Notes: generated by a model from the sequence alone, not told the origin. A DNA stretch of 41,616 nt from Flavobacteriales bacterium (GCA_027488055.1 JAIYCK010000328.1:1-41616), one strand, 5' to 3'. Shown: positions 8,638 to 17,186, counted from the stretch's first letter. Numbers and translations are program-made.

Positions 8638-9375
8638 TCAACTCCGAGGTCGATCCCACCAGTTTTCGGGTTTTTTGATTTTGGTAATGATGAGACCAGC
8701 TCCGAAGCTCCATCCTCGGGAAGCTTTGTTGTTTAAATTGAGAATGTTATGGCCCAAGATCTGCTCTGTCCAGTCATAGAGTTCGGTTCCCTTTACCCAT
8801 TGGACCGACAATTCGGGCGTCAGCACAAAAGAACCCAATGCGATGCTGTGGAATCCAGTACTCATTCTAAAGTCAAAGCGAAAAGTCAGAGGGCGGTAGG
8901 TTGTTTCTTCGTCATACATCGTCCAGCTATCGTGGCGAGCGATCATGGGCATCCAACATTGAAGGCCAGGTTGCAATCCAATGTACCAACGAGGTCCCAA
9001 CGGACCAGCAGATTCGACGCCAAAAAACAATGCTCTAGGATTGAAACGGATTTCAGGGCCTATGCTGAGTTGGTGCACAATCAACTTGATGGCATCATTG
9101 TGTGAGTTCCAATGGGTATACCTCAATTGCGGGGCAGCGAAAATTTGTGGTTTACGAAAAACCAAGAATGTGTATCCCACACCGCCTTGATAGCCCCATT
9201 GCAGTGGAGGCAGGTCGTCCGATTGCCAAGTAGTTGCCAAGTTGTGGTACCGCACGATCCGATCCCAATCGGGCACATGTAACATGGCCGTGCCGGAGGT
9301 AACAAAGAACTGTGAATGGGCTTTCAGGGCGCCAAACAAGATGGTGAAGAGAAAGGCGATCGATGTCTTTTTCAT
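8638..9375 (-). CDS. Unrecognised small outer-membrane beta-barrel-like protein
   Basis: 245 residues with a clear signal peptide (MKKTSIAFLFTILFGALKAHS, cleavage before QFF). The rest alternates aromatic and hydrophobic residues with Gly-rich turns (GYQGGVGYTFLVFRK, SIGPEIRFNPRALFFGVE, RMSTGFHSIALGSFVLTPELSVQW) and resembles 8-10-stranded outer-membrane barrels. I do not recognise the family. Its ATG overlaps the stop of the amine-oxidase gene by 4 bases (ATGA), so translation is probably coupled; this suggests an envelope role alongside that enzyme. Confidence 0.6.
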   Translation of the reverse strand: MKKTSIAFLFTILFGALKAHSQFFVTSGTAMLHVPDWDRIVRYHNLATTWQSDDLPPLQWGYQGGVGYTFLVFRKPQIFAAPQLRYTHWNSHNDAIKLIVHQLSIGPEIRFNPRALFFGVESAGPLGPRWYIGLQPGLQCWMPMIARHDSWTMYDEETTYRPLTFRFDFRMSTGFHSIALGSFVLTPELSVQWVKGTELYDWTEQILGHNILNLNNKASRGWSFGAGLIITKIKKPENWWDRPRS

Positions 9376-10748
9376 TCGTCGCGATTGGATTGTAAGATTT
9401 CAATCGCAGCGCGGAGGCCTGTTTCCATAGCGCCATGCACGGTAGAAGTATGACCGCCCGTATGGCTGGCCTCTCCTGCGAAGAACAAACGCGTGCCAAC
9501 TGGTTGCGCCAGGATTTCAATGGCATTTCCCATGTCAGGCGTGGGGTAGGAATAGGTGCCTTCAATAAACGGAACACTTCCCCAATCGTGTACAATTGCG
9601 CTGACAAAAGCGGTTGTTGCTTCACCGAATAGTTCATCTAATTCATCCAAAGCTTGCAAGATGATACCTTCTTCGCCCAAACCGAATAAATATTCGGCAG
9701 AGGCTCCGTTCACAAATCCTGTCAAGATAAATGCATCGGATCTGCCATCAGCTGAAGTGACCCAGAAGATCGGTATATTTCTTTTTCCATACACCGACGC
9801 CATATTGGAGGGCCATATCCGTTGATTGAATTGGAGGATGATTTTCATTCCGCGGCCCATTCCAATCTTTTGGATAGCTGCTGTTTTAGCAGTTGGCAGC
9901 GGTGGTATAAACTCGATGCTATTGTTCTTTAGTTGTGTAATGGGAACTGCACAGATGACCGCGTCAGCATAGAAGATGCTCCCGTCCAATGTGGTTACCT
10001 CCACGTCGTTGCCATTGAGATCAATGCGTTGAACGGCTTTTTCGGTGAGCACGGCACTGATTGCTTTTGGGCATGCATGAGCAAGCACCTCGAACATGGA
10101 AGTATTGCGCATCATTTTGTTTTGATCACCAGCAGTCCATCGCTCGGCTTCTGTGCGTAGGCCATGCATGCCAACACGGGTATTGTCGGTGCCATGCTCA
10201 TTACCCACAAGGGCATTGAAGATATGAACTACATTGTCAGAAACATTGGATATCTCGCCATACGCAGCAGCAGTGGTATCTCCGCCGTTGTAATTCACGA
10301 TGTCGTCAATTGACTGCAACATGGAGTTAAACAGTGTATTCTCCGTCGCATTGCTTTCGGATTTTAGACTTCCATTGAAATAATAATAATCTTCGAGTTC
10401 GTCTGATAGAAATGTCGCGCCTGCGGCCAGGGCCTCTTCATGCAAGATGGAGTTCTCTCCATGAATTTCTTCAGCACCTAATTCGATAGGGAAGTCACTG
10501 AAATCGGTATTGGTATAAATTCGGCCGCCAATCCTGTTGGAAGCTTCGAGAATGGTGACTTGAGCCCCTTGATCAAGCAAGATTTGGGCAGCATATAAGC
10601 CTGCTGCACCCGCGCCAATGATGAGCACCTTGCCGCTGTATTGCAAGTCATCGACACTTGTTTTCTTGCAACTTGCCAAAACACTGGGCAGCCATAGAAG
10701 TGCAGGCATGCTCCAGGCCGTTTGATGGAGAAATTTTCTTCTATTCAT
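9372..10748 (-). CDS. FAD-dependent amine oxidase-like oxidoreductase, Tat-exported lipoprotein
   Basis: 458 residues of the flavin monoamine oxidase superfamily. The N-terminus has a twin-arginine signal (NRRKFLHQTAW) leading into a lipobox (LASC), so the enzyme should be exported folded with FAD and anchored by lipid. The FAD dinucleotide-binding motif VLIIGAGAAGLYAAQ lies at about residues 41-55, followed by the ILEASNRIGGRIYT motif. The C-terminal FAD motif FFAGEASHTGGHTSTVHGAMETGLRAA is intact. Substrate cannot be read from the sequence (amine or amino acid). It overlaps the globin gene by 8 bases and the barrel gene by 4, a coupled trio. Oxidation of amines yields H2O2 and consumes O2, which may connect it to the globin. 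Confidence 0.8.
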   Translation of the reverse strand: MNRRKFLHQTAWSMPALLWLPSVLASCKKTSVDDLQYSGKVLIIGAGAAGLYAAQILLDQGAQVTILEASNRIGGRIYTNTDFSDFPIELGAEEIHGENSILHEEALAAGATFLSDELEDYYYFNGSLKSESNATENTLFNSMLQSIDDIVNYNGGDTTAAAYGEISNVSDNVVHIFNALVGNEHGTDNTRVGMHGLRTEAERWTAGDQNKMMRNTSMFEVLAHACPKAISAVLTEKAVQRIDLNGNDVEVTTLDGSIFYADAVICAVPITQLKNNSIEFIPPLPTAKTAAIQKIGMGRGMKIILQFNQRIWPSNMASVYGKRNIPIFWVTSADGRSDAFILTGFVNGASAEYLFGLGEEGIILQALDELDELFGEATTAFVSAIVHDWGSVPFIEGTYSYPTPDMGNAIEILAQPVGTRLFFAGEASHTGGHTSTVHGAMETGLRAAIEILQSNRDE

Positions 10749-11115
10749 TTGGTGTGTTTCTCAAATGTTCCAACTTTGAAGCAAATGTAAATCCCAACGT
10801 ACGAGCTCGGATTTTAGCGTCCCCAGCTCGATCGCCTTCAAAATGGGCATCAATGGTTTCGCAAAACAGCTGCACCCATATTTCAAAGTGTTTGGTTTGG
10901 GCGCCGAGGTGTGCATGTTTATCGAAAACATTGGTGGCATATCCGGGTTCGTTGAGCAATGAAAATCGCCAGAATTGTTTGATATGTGGTAAGTGCTGAG
11001 CGACATCAATGTGTTCGAAAAACGGCTTCATGTCTGCGTGTGCAAGCAATTTTGTATAAAAGTCATCGATCAATACATCGATGTCTGAGGCTGTTTCAAT
11101 GTCGTGTTTTTGCAT
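10741..11115 (-). CDS. Group III truncated hemoglobin
   Basis: 124-residue globin of the 2-on-2 group III type. Recognisable parts are IDDFYTKLLAHADMKPFF (B helix with Tyr20 as B10 candidate), HLPHIKQFWRFSLL (E helix), the His67-His69 pair likely containing the proximal F8 His, and HFEIWVQLF, the group III HFxxW signature. Cytoplasmic O2/NO/peroxide chemistry is the usual proposal for this group; no signal peptide is present. It lies between the MATE exporter (12 bases upstream) and the amine oxidase (8-base overlap), so all are read as one unit. Residue assignments are by pattern, not alignment. Confidence 0.85.
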   Translation of the reverse strand: MQKHDIETASDIDVLIDDFYTKLLAHADMKPFFEHIDVAQHLPHIKQFWRFSLLNEPGYATNVFDKHAHLGAQTKHFEIWVQLFCETIDAHFEGDRAGDAKIRARTLGFTFASKLEHLRNTPNE

Positions 11116-11127
11116 GCCTCGGTGGGA

Positions 11128-12501
11128 TTATAATTGATTGGTTTTCCAATTGCTGAAACGTAGAAAGAGAACTGATAATATACCCAAGACAGAAAAGTAC
11201 ACATAGTCAGCGGTCCAAGCCCATTGAATGGGCCAATGGCGAATGTGAATCATGTCATAAGCCGCCACGATGTATATGCACACAGTGATGAATTCGATGA
11301 GGAATCCAGCCATCGTTTTGCCGCTGCCTTCTACAGTTGCGAGCAGAATACTTGTCACCGAGAATATGAGCATCGCTGGGAATACGATCCACATGGTTTC
11401 GATGGTTTGGTGTATGACGACTGGATCATTGGTAAATTGACTTGCGATCCAATGGGGGTAGAGGATCAATCCATGACATAGGATAAGGATGCCTAAGAAA
11501 TTAAGCACACAGATGCGGGTGATGGCTTTTTTGAGTTCCGCTTGTCGATCTTGAGCGATGAGCGCCGACACATAGGTTTTTGCGGTGGTCGAGCATCCAC
11601 TCACACTCACGTAGGCCAACATATACATATTGCGCACGATGAATGAGGCTTGCAATGGGCCTTCGCCCATAGATGTTACAAACTGATAGAAGATGGCCCA
11701 AATACCCAATGAAACCAATAGTTGCATAGCAATGGGGCCTCCGAGTTGGATCAATGAGCGAGTGTATGACGTGCATACGACAAAGAGCTGCTCTCTGAGT
11801 TGGTGCATCGCATTGACGGCGAATGATCCTTCGGTTTGTGGTTTTCTAAAGGTAAAATAAGCTACCACAGCCAATGCACATCCATCAGCGATGGTATTGG
11901 CCAGCGCGGCGCCTTCCACGCCCATGGCCGTAAAACCACCATGTCCGAAAATGAGGAAATAGTCAAGAATGATGGTTGAAATTGCGGTGACAGCAGTCGA
12001 AATGAAAAGTACATTGGTGCGAGCTGTGCCACTCCAATATGCATTGAGGGAAAGGGTGAGTGTAAAGAAAAAGAAACCAAAGGCACGGAACTTCGAGAAG
12101 CCAATCATGTAGGCGGCTAATTCCGGAATGTCGATATAATGCGCGGCAAACCAAGGCACAAAGAAGTAGAGGCAACAGAATTGCAGGCTACTGAGCAAAA
12201 GTCCCAGGAGCAGTGAATTACTCAGAATGGCCCCTACTTCCTTGAATGCACCGGTAGCATGTCGCCGTGCGATGAGGATCTGAGTACCATTGCTCATTCC
12301 TATTCCGAGCATGGCAATGGTAACGAAAATGAGTCCTGTATAGGCTGATGCACTCATAGCATTGCCGTCGATGTCTGCCAAAAACAGATTGTCAATGAAC
12401 ACAACGAAAAACTGCACAAAGTATCCCAAACTCACAGGAACAGCCACTTTGAGCAAGGACTTGTAATCGATGGGCAATGATTGCGGAGAAGGCATGGACA
12501 T
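11128..12501 (-). CDS. MATE family efflux transporter
   Basis: 457-residue inner-membrane protein with about 12 hydrophobic segments in two related halves, matching the multidrug and toxic compound extrusion family. Typical stretches are the N-terminal LPIDYKSLLKVAVPVSLGYF and the second-half LIQLGGPIAMQLLVSLGIWAIFY. These proteins export cationic drugs or metabolites in exchange for Na+ or H+; the substrate is unknown. The start is ATG at 12501 (an in-frame ATG at 12495 is possible). It begins 4 bases after the stop of the TrmH-like gene. Confidence 0.9.
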   Translation of the reverse strand: MSMPSPQSLPIDYKSLLKVAVPVSLGYFVQFFVVFIDNLFLADIDGNAMSASAYTGLIFVTIAMLGIGMSNGTQILIARRHATGAFKEVGAILSNSLLLGLLLSSLQFCCLYFFVPWFAAHYIDIPELAAYMIGFSKFRAFGFFFFTLTLSLNAYWSGTARTNVLFISTAVTAISTIILDYFLIFGHGGFTAMGVEGAALANTIADGCALAVVAYFTFRKPQTEGSFAVNAMHQLREQLFVVCTSYTRSLIQLGGPIAMQLLVSLGIWAIFYQFVTSMGEGPLQASFIVRNMYMLAYVSVSGCSTTAKTYVSALIAQDRQAELKKAITRICVLNFLGILILCHGLILYPHWIASQFTNDPVVIHQTIETMWIVFPAMLIFSVTSILLATVEGSGKTMAGFLIEFITVCIYIVAAYDMIHIRHWPIQWAWTADYVYFSVLGILSVLFLRFSNWKTNQL

Positions 12502-12505
12502 ATTT

Positions 12506-13183
12506 TTATTGTGGATTTATTTCTCCTGTTTCAAACATTTGGACAAGGTAGTCACTCCATGTGATGGTCCGTCTTGCCCAAAGTATTTTGAGTTGGAGTT
12601 GTTCCTCTGGCGTGAGTTGCCAAGGTACGTTGCTTTGCCTCAAACGGTGGCTTAAGTTATCTAAGATCACGGCCGCTGCTCCAGCGACATTCATGCTTTC
12701 AGTAAAACCAGACATGGGTATTTTTACAAATACATCTGCCATCTCAAGTGCTTTTTGACTTGCCCCTGTGAGTTCTGTCCCAAGCACGACTGCTGTTTTT
12801 TGGGTAATGTCTAAATCATGAATACTCACACACTCATGGTGCAGCGCCGTCACCGCAATTTGATATCCCTTGGAGCGCAGATGTTGAAGGCATTGTGAGG
12901 TGTTGTCGCGTGTGTCGTTGTATCGGTACAAAGTGAGCCAGTCTTGCGCGCCTTTTGCAATCCGATGGTGGTGTTGGAAACTATGATCGTTCTCTATGAT
13001 ATGCAGATCTTGAACACCAAAACTCTCGGTGGATCGCAGAACATCACAGGCATTTTGGGCTTGATAAATATTTTCAGTCACCAAGGTGATGTGCTTGGTG
13101 CGCAATTGAGCAACATGCTCAAACAACTCCACCTTGCGTGGTGTGAGATGGTCGCACAGAATGGAATATAATTTTTGGCTCAT
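12506..13183 (-). CDS. TrmH-like tRNA/rRNA 2'-O-methyltransferase (SPOUT)
   Basis: About 225 residues. SpoU/TrmH knot motifs are present: VVLGTELTGAS near residue 150 and IPMSGFTESMNVAGAAAVIL near 175, which form the AdoMet pocket and the Asn-containing catalytic motif. The N-terminal TPRKVELFEHVAQLRTKHI pattern is that of tRNA (Gm18) TrmH proteins, so tRNA guanosine-18 2'-O-methylation is the likeliest reaction. The open frame extends to a TTG at 13207, but the ATG at 13183 (MSQKLYS) fits the family start better. It opens the minus-strand run 12506-8287; HU lies upstream with its own terminator between. Confidence 0.82.
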   Translation of the reverse strand: MSQKLYSILCDHLTPRKVELFEHVAQLRTKHITLVTENIYQAQNACDVLRSTESFGVQDLHIIENDHSFQHHHRIAKGAQDWLTLYRYNDTRDNTSQCLQHLRSKGYQIAVTALHHECVSIHDLDITQKTAVVLGTELTGASQKALEMADVFVKIPMSGFTESMNVAGAAAVILDNLSHRLRQSNVPWQLTPEEQLQLKILWARRTITWSDYLVQMFETGEINPQ

Positions 13184-13239
13184 GGCTGCTGTCCTTTTGG
13201 CATTCAAGAAGGCGCCGTTTTATCTTTCAAGATGAAATG

Positions 13240-13261
13240 AAAAAGGCCGGTATAACCGGCC
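13240..13261 (-). terminator. Terminator of the HU gene
   Basis: On the minus strand GGCCGGT, loop TAT, ACCGGCC forms a 7-bp GC-rich stem, followed by TTTTT. It sits about 24 bases after the HU stop codon and separates HU from the TrmH-like operon. Confidence 0.85.
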
Positions 13262-13284
13262 CTTTCAATTTTTTGGAAAGTGAA

Positions 13285-13557
13285 TTACTTCACTTTAGTT
13301 TGAAGCTCAGCACCAGCTTTGAAACGTACTACGTTTTTAGCTTTGATTGTGATTTCTTTACCAGTTTGTGGGTTACGTCCTTTGCGTGCAGCACGCTTAG
13401 TAACGCTGAAAGAACCAAAACCAACTAGAGCAACACGGTCACCTTTCTTAAGTGCCTTTGTTGTAGTTTCGATGAAACCGTCAAGAGCTTTCTTAGCATC
13501 AGCCTTAGACAATTTTGCGCTTGAAGCCATTGCTTCGATCAATTCTGCTTTGTTCAT
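13285..13557 (-). CDS. hup: HU family DNA-binding protein
   Basis: 90-residue nucleoid protein. All HU landmarks are present: MNKAELIEAMA helix, ALKKGDRVALVGFGSFSV, and the DNA-embracing arm RAARKGRNPQTGKEI followed by VVRFKAGAEL. It binds and bends DNA as a dimer. Codon choice (many AAG, CTG-poor, GCT/ACT-rich codons) differs from neighbours in the manner expected for a highly expressed gene. It is a single-gene unit with a good promoter at 13617-13647 and terminator at 13240-13261. Confidence 0.97.
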   Translation of the reverse strand: MNKAELIEAMASSAKLSKADAKKALDGFIETTTKALKKGDRVALVGFGSFSVTKRAARKGRNPQTGKEITIKAKNVVRFKAGAELQTKVK

Positions 13558-13616
13558 TTTGTTATGATTTTATTGGGGTTAAACATGTTAGATAGGCTGT
13601 ACTGCTTATCTGATGC

Positions 13617-13647
13617 CAAATGTAGGAGGTCGACTTCCTGAAAGCAA
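13617..13647 (-). promoter_or_regulatory. HU gene promoter (Bacteroidota type)
   Basis: On the minus strand TTG (13647-13645), a 20-base spacer, then TACATTTG (13624-13617). This matches the Bacteroidota primary sigma factor pattern of TTG about 19-20 bases before TAnnTTTG, and places the transcript start about 50 bases before the HU ATG. The spacer contains the near-palindrome GGAGGTCGACTTCC (13625-13638, one mismatch), which could be an operator. Confidence 0.7.
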
Positions 13648-13884
13648 GAGTTAACGGGGTAAAAATCGATGTTTTGTTGAAAAGTACCTATGTGTGTTAA
13701 TAATCTGGGGTTCTCTCTTCAAAAAAGTGCCTATTCTAGGGTGTTTCAGGGGTACTTTAGTTAACATCGGTAACTATATATGGGATGCAACCTTATCCAG
13801 GAGTTAATGGTTCTTAGCATTAAGGTTTCAATATCTCATTGAAATTGGATTTGGGTTTATGACTAAAATCACTCACTTTTGTAA
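13648..13884. other. Intergenic region between HU and the cupredoxin gene
   Basis: Together with the HU promoter this is a 348-base gap between divergent genes. It is AT-rich, has stop codons in all frames and no ORF of note. It must hold the promoter for the cupredoxin gene, but I find no clean TTG/TAnnTTTG pair; TACTTTAG near 13751 is a near match to the -7 box without a partner. Confidence 0.5.
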
Positions 13885-13898
13885 AATAATATATTATT
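13885..13898. promoter_or_regulatory. Perfect AT palindrome just before the cupredoxin start
   Basis: AATAATATATTATT is a perfect 14-base palindrome ending 7 bases before the ATG at 13906, where a ribosome-binding site or operator could lie. Because it is pure A/T, chance is a real alternative. Confidence 0.3.
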
Positions 13899-13905
13899 AG
13901 GAATT

Positions 13906-14502
13906 ATGAAAAAGATTTTATTCTTGGCTTCTTGTTTTTTGAGTGTTACTCTTATGGCGACCACGCACGAGGTAGAAGTAGGTGGCGGCGGTGCCAATGG
14001 TACACCATTTTACGCGCCACAGGATTTGGTTATTGCCATCGGTGATGACGTAAACTGGGTTTGGACTTCTGGTCAGCACAATGTGACTTCCACTTCTGGA
14101 CCAGCGTCTTTTATGAGTGGCAATTTGAGCGCTCCCAATGAATGGGCATTCACTTTTACGGTGTCTGGCGTTTATGAATACGAATGCACTTTATTCAATC
14201 ACTCAAATACTCAGTTTGGCACAATCACAGTGAGCCCAAGCAGCGTGGTAGATAAGGTGGTGGTTACACCGAATTTCGAAGTGTATCCAAATCCGGCGAA
14301 CGATTTTGTGACCTTGGATAAAAACACAAACTTCACGAGCGATTTGAAAGTGTATGATATCACTGGCAAAGTAGTGTTTGCTGACAATGCTAATGCCCAG
14401 ATGCGCACACGCATCCAAGTGAGCCAATTGACCAAAGGAATTTATTTTGTAGAGATGACCATCAATGGACGTGCGACTCGTCGTCGTTTGATCATTGAAT
14501 AA
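13906..14502 (+). CDS. Secreted cupredoxin-domain protein with T9SS type A sorting tail
   Basis: 198 residues: signal peptide MKKILFLASCFLSVTLMA, a plastocyanin/pseudoazurin-like domain (about 20-110), a short linker, and a T9SS type A tail from FEVYPNPANDFVTL to RRRLIIE. Likely type 1 copper ligands are His58 (SGQHNV), Cys94 and His99 (YECTLFNHSNTQFG). The usual axial Met position is occupied by Gln103 or nothing close to a Met, as in stellacyanin-like sites. It should act as a small electron carrier on or outside the cell surface. Single-gene unit with a strong terminator at 14523-14548. Copper binding is inferred; only the ligand pattern is seen. Confidence 0.85.
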   Translation: MKKILFLASCFLSVTLMATTHEVEVGGGGANGTPFYAPQDLVIAIGDDVNWVWTSGQHNVTSTSGPASFMSGNLSAPNEWAFTFTVSGVYEYECTLFNHSNTQFGTITVSPSSVVDKVVVTPNFEVYPNPANDFVTLDKNTNFTSDLKVYDITGKVVFADNANAQMRTRIQVSQLTKGIYFVEMTINGRATRRRLIIE

Positions 14503-14522
14503 AAGATATTGCTTCCAATGCG

Positions 14523-14548
14523 AAGGCCTCCTCGGAGGCCTTTTTTTT
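14523..14548 (+). terminator. Terminator after the cupredoxin gene
   Basis: AAGGCCTC, loop CTCG, GAGGCCTT forms an 8-bp stem followed by a run of eight T residues, 20 bases after the stop codon. The converging acyloxyacyl hydrolase gene ends at 14566; the A residues on the 5' side are too few for good function in that direction. Confidence 0.88.
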
Positions 14549-14565
14549 GATCCCTTTCGGACTTT

Positions 14566-15744
14566 TTACCAATCCACTTTCAGTCCAAGGGTGGTTTCAA
14601 AGAAATCCGCAGTACCTCCATTGGTTTTGACTGCGAGCTGCAGAAATGGTGACACATGATTGTTGCGCATGGGGTTGAATAAATACAATCGGTATCCAAG
14701 TTTGGCAGCAGTATGTTGGTGCAACCAACCTCGGTCTTTGCTCGCATGCAGTGTCTTTACTTTTTCCATGGCGGGATTGTAGATCTGTGCGCCAGCTTGG
14801 ACAAAAAATGAGGCATGCGGGAAGAACCAATCATATCCTAGATACAAGGTGTAATTCTGAATACTTTTAGTGAGATCCTTGGCCTCCACAAGTTCATTGA
14901 CCAGTAAATAATGTTTGTAGCTGTTGTATTGTGTCCATTGCATACCTGCATACAGAGATGATCGATGGCGATGCACAATGCCCATTTGCGCGTAGGCTAC
15001 TGGATCTTTGTACAAAGGGCCATCCGACGGTTGTGCAGAACCTTCAAAGGCATGCCACCCATAACCTGCACCTAGGTGTATGTTCAATCGCTTGTTGTAT
15101 CCGATTAATATGAGGATGAAGGCTATGTCATCCTTCTGCTTGGGCAGAACTTTATTCTTGGCCAGTGTCATATGCATGCCGATGACATTCGCTCCGATAT
15201 TGGGTACAGAGGTATGTGCATTGCTGCAATGTATAAAGTGGATGCCCACACCGAGGCGCCATTGCGGATTCATTTGTCTGCGCCATTCAAGATGGAACCG
15301 CGATACATTGGCCCATCGCGACCCAATCACATTGTTCGTCGGATTGCTTTCGACGTCATAATGACGAGTGAAATATCCAATTCCAATGCCGATGCGGCCA
15401 TGCACAGAGGTGCGATCATCTATGCGATGAACGATTTCTGCGATTGGACTTACACTCAGTGTTTGCCCCAATACACGTGGATTTCCAAGATCCATGACTT
15501 GTGCCGACCAGCCAAATCGAGTGCGGCTGTAAACGCCTCTCCAGCTTGGAAAATTTGTGTTCTTCTTGAACACGCCGCACTCGAGCGAAGTGACCACTGA
15601 AGAGGCAGGAAAAGGCTCGTAGATCGGCAAAAGAAAACCTCCGCCTAACCGCACGTCCAAACGAGATGCAGGTTGCGATTGAGCTAAAATGCCCGACGCA
15701 CTCCACAACAAAATCAGCGCAACACTAAAGTGTATCAGTCGCAT
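14566..15744 (-). CDS. Acyloxyacyl hydrolase / PagL-like outer-membrane protein
   Basis: 392 residues with signal peptide (MRLIHFSVALILLWSASGILA). The stretch LGVGIHFIHCSNAHTSVPNIGANVIGM near residues 165-190 (read as HxSN then PNxGxN) resembles the active-site segment of lipid A 3-O-deacylase PagL, where His and Ser of HxSN act with a Glu 12 residues after the Ser. Here that last position is Asn. A beta-barrel architecture is supported by alternating strands throughout. Role: removal of an acyl chain from lipid A in the outer membrane, if active. Its ATG lies 20 bases inside the end of the permease gene, so the two are co-transcribed. The family call is good, the activity uncertain. Confidence 0.65.
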   Translation of the reverse strand: MRLIHFSVALILLWSASGILAQSQPASRLDVRLGGGFLLPIYEPFPASSVVTSLECGVFKKNTNFPSWRGVYSRTRFGWSAQVMDLGNPRVLGQTLSVSPIAEIVHRIDDRTSVHGRIGIGIGYFTRHYDVESNPTNNVIGSRWANVSRFHLEWRRQMNPQWRLGVGIHFIHCSNAHTSVPNIGANVIGMHMTLAKNKVLPKQKDDIAFILILIGYNKRLNIHLGAGYGWHAFEGSAQPSDGPLYKDPVAYAQMGIVHRHRSSLYAGMQWTQYNSYKHYLLVNELVEAKDLTKSIQNYTLYLGYDWFFPHASFFVQAGAQIYNPAMEKVKTLHASKDRGWLHQHTAAKLGYRLYLFNPMRNNHVSPFLQLAVKTNGGTADFFETTLGLKVDW

Positions 15745-17077
15745 CTGATTTGGTTTGGCGAGACTTAAAGAAGAAATACGCCACTACACCCAATGGGATG
15801 ACTGCCAATCCCACATAATATTCCGCTTTATCGGCCAAGGCATTTTTGAAGATGAACCAGCCCACACATGCAATGAAAATGAGGGGAAGTATGGGATACA
15901 AAGGCGTTTTGAAAGCCGGTGTTTCGTCTTTGTAGATTGCTCTGATTTTGAAAATACCAATGCATGTGATGAGTAAGAAAAGCCACTCCACAAAGGTCAC
16001 ATACTCGATGATACTTCCGAAGCTGCCCCACAAAGCGATCAATACCATGGCCCATGAGGATTGCAGAATGATTGCGTTGACAGGTACACCATATGTTGGG
16101 TGTGTCTTGGCGAAAGAGGAGAAGAATAATTTTTCCTTGGCCATTTGCGAGAAAATTCGAGGAGTAGAAAGGATGTATAAACCTGCTCCCGCAAAAACGG
16201 ACAAGGAGATCAATGCTGGCATCAAATAGTCCATACCAGGCATGATTACTTTCATGGTTTCTACTGCAACTACCTTGTTCACCCCTTCGGCGGCAAAAGA
16301 TGCTATGGTGTCATGATCCAATACTTTGAAATATCCCAAGTTACAGAGGACGTAGGTAAGGGTCACAGCTCCTGTACCCAAGATCATGGCCAACGGGATA
16401 TTGCGTTTGGGATTGGAAGCTTCGCCTGATACAAAACTCGCATAATGCCATCCTGTATAGGACCACAATACTCCGACAAAAGCCCCCGCTAAATTATCAG
16501 CTTTTGGCAACGCACCCGGTTCTATCGCCACCATAGCTGCATCGAAAATGCCCTTTTTGCCAAGCATCAAAGCCAAGGCTAACAAGCCATAAATACCTAT
16601 TATTTTCAATACGGTGCCGATATTGGCGAACCATTCGCTGGATTTAAGTACAAACGTATTGAACAAAGTCAGCACCACGACAGTGGCCATCGCCAAGAGT
16701 GGTTGCATTGATTCGTCGAGATGCAAAAAATAGTTGATGTTTTCCGCAAATACGGTGCATAGCGCAGCAATGGTACCGCTCGAAATAACGATGAGTAAAC
16801 ACCAACCGTATAGAAAACCAAACATAGGCCCGAAGGCTTTGTTGAGGTAGGTATAGACACCACCAGCATTGGCAAAGCGTGAACCGAATTCGGCAAATAC
16901 CAACGCTCCAATCATCGAGATCAAACCACCTGCTATCCAAAGATAAATGATGGTTTCGTTGGAATACACCTTGGCGGCAATCCCTGACGGTGTTTTGAAA
17001 ATACCAGAAGCAATGGTCGCACCAATGGCGATCATGGTGAGTGCAAATAGCGATAGCCCTTTTTTGGGAGTTTCCAT
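15725..17077 (-). CDS. APC superfamily amino acid permease
   Basis: 450-residue inner-membrane protein with about 12 membrane segments. The N-terminal LFALTMIAIGATIASGIFKTP is the conserved first helix with the GxxxGxGIF-type substrate-backbone motif of the amino acid-polyamine-organocation superfamily; GALVFAEFGSRFANAGGVYTYL is the second. A polar/charged tail (FFKSRQTKSDATDTL) closes it. Substrate specificity cannot be read. It overlaps the downstream acyloxyacyl hydrolase gene by 20 bases and is separated from the upstream unknown gene by 109 bases without clear promoter boxes. Confidence 0.88.
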   Translation of the reverse strand: METPKKGLSLFALTMIAIGATIASGIFKTPSGIAAKVYSNETIIYLWIAGGLISMIGALVFAEFGSRFANAGGVYTYLNKAFGPMFGFLYGWCLLIVISSGTIAALCTVFAENINYFLHLDESMQPLLAMATVVVLTLFNTFVLKSSEWFANIGTVLKIIGIYGLLALALMLGKKGIFDAAMVAIEPGALPKADNLAGAFVGVLWSYTGWHYASFVSGEASNPKRNIPLAMILGTGAVTLTYVLCNLGYFKVLDHDTIASFAAEGVNKVVAVETMKVIMPGMDYLMPALISLSVFAGAGLYILSTPRIFSQMAKEKLFFSSFAKTHPTYGVPVNAIILQSSWAMVLIALWGSFGSIIEYVTFVEWLFLLITCIGIFKIRAIYKDETPAFKTPLYPILPLIFIACVGWFIFKNALADKAEYYVGLAVIPLGVVAYFFFKSRQTKSDATDTL

Positions 17078-17186
17078 AATGTCGTGTTTTAAGTCGAGCA
17101 GATAAAAATAGACAGAATGGCCCGAGTCTGTGGCGCTGGACGCAGGTGTTTTACACGCGTTGTTGACAATGCCAGCCTGAGCATCA

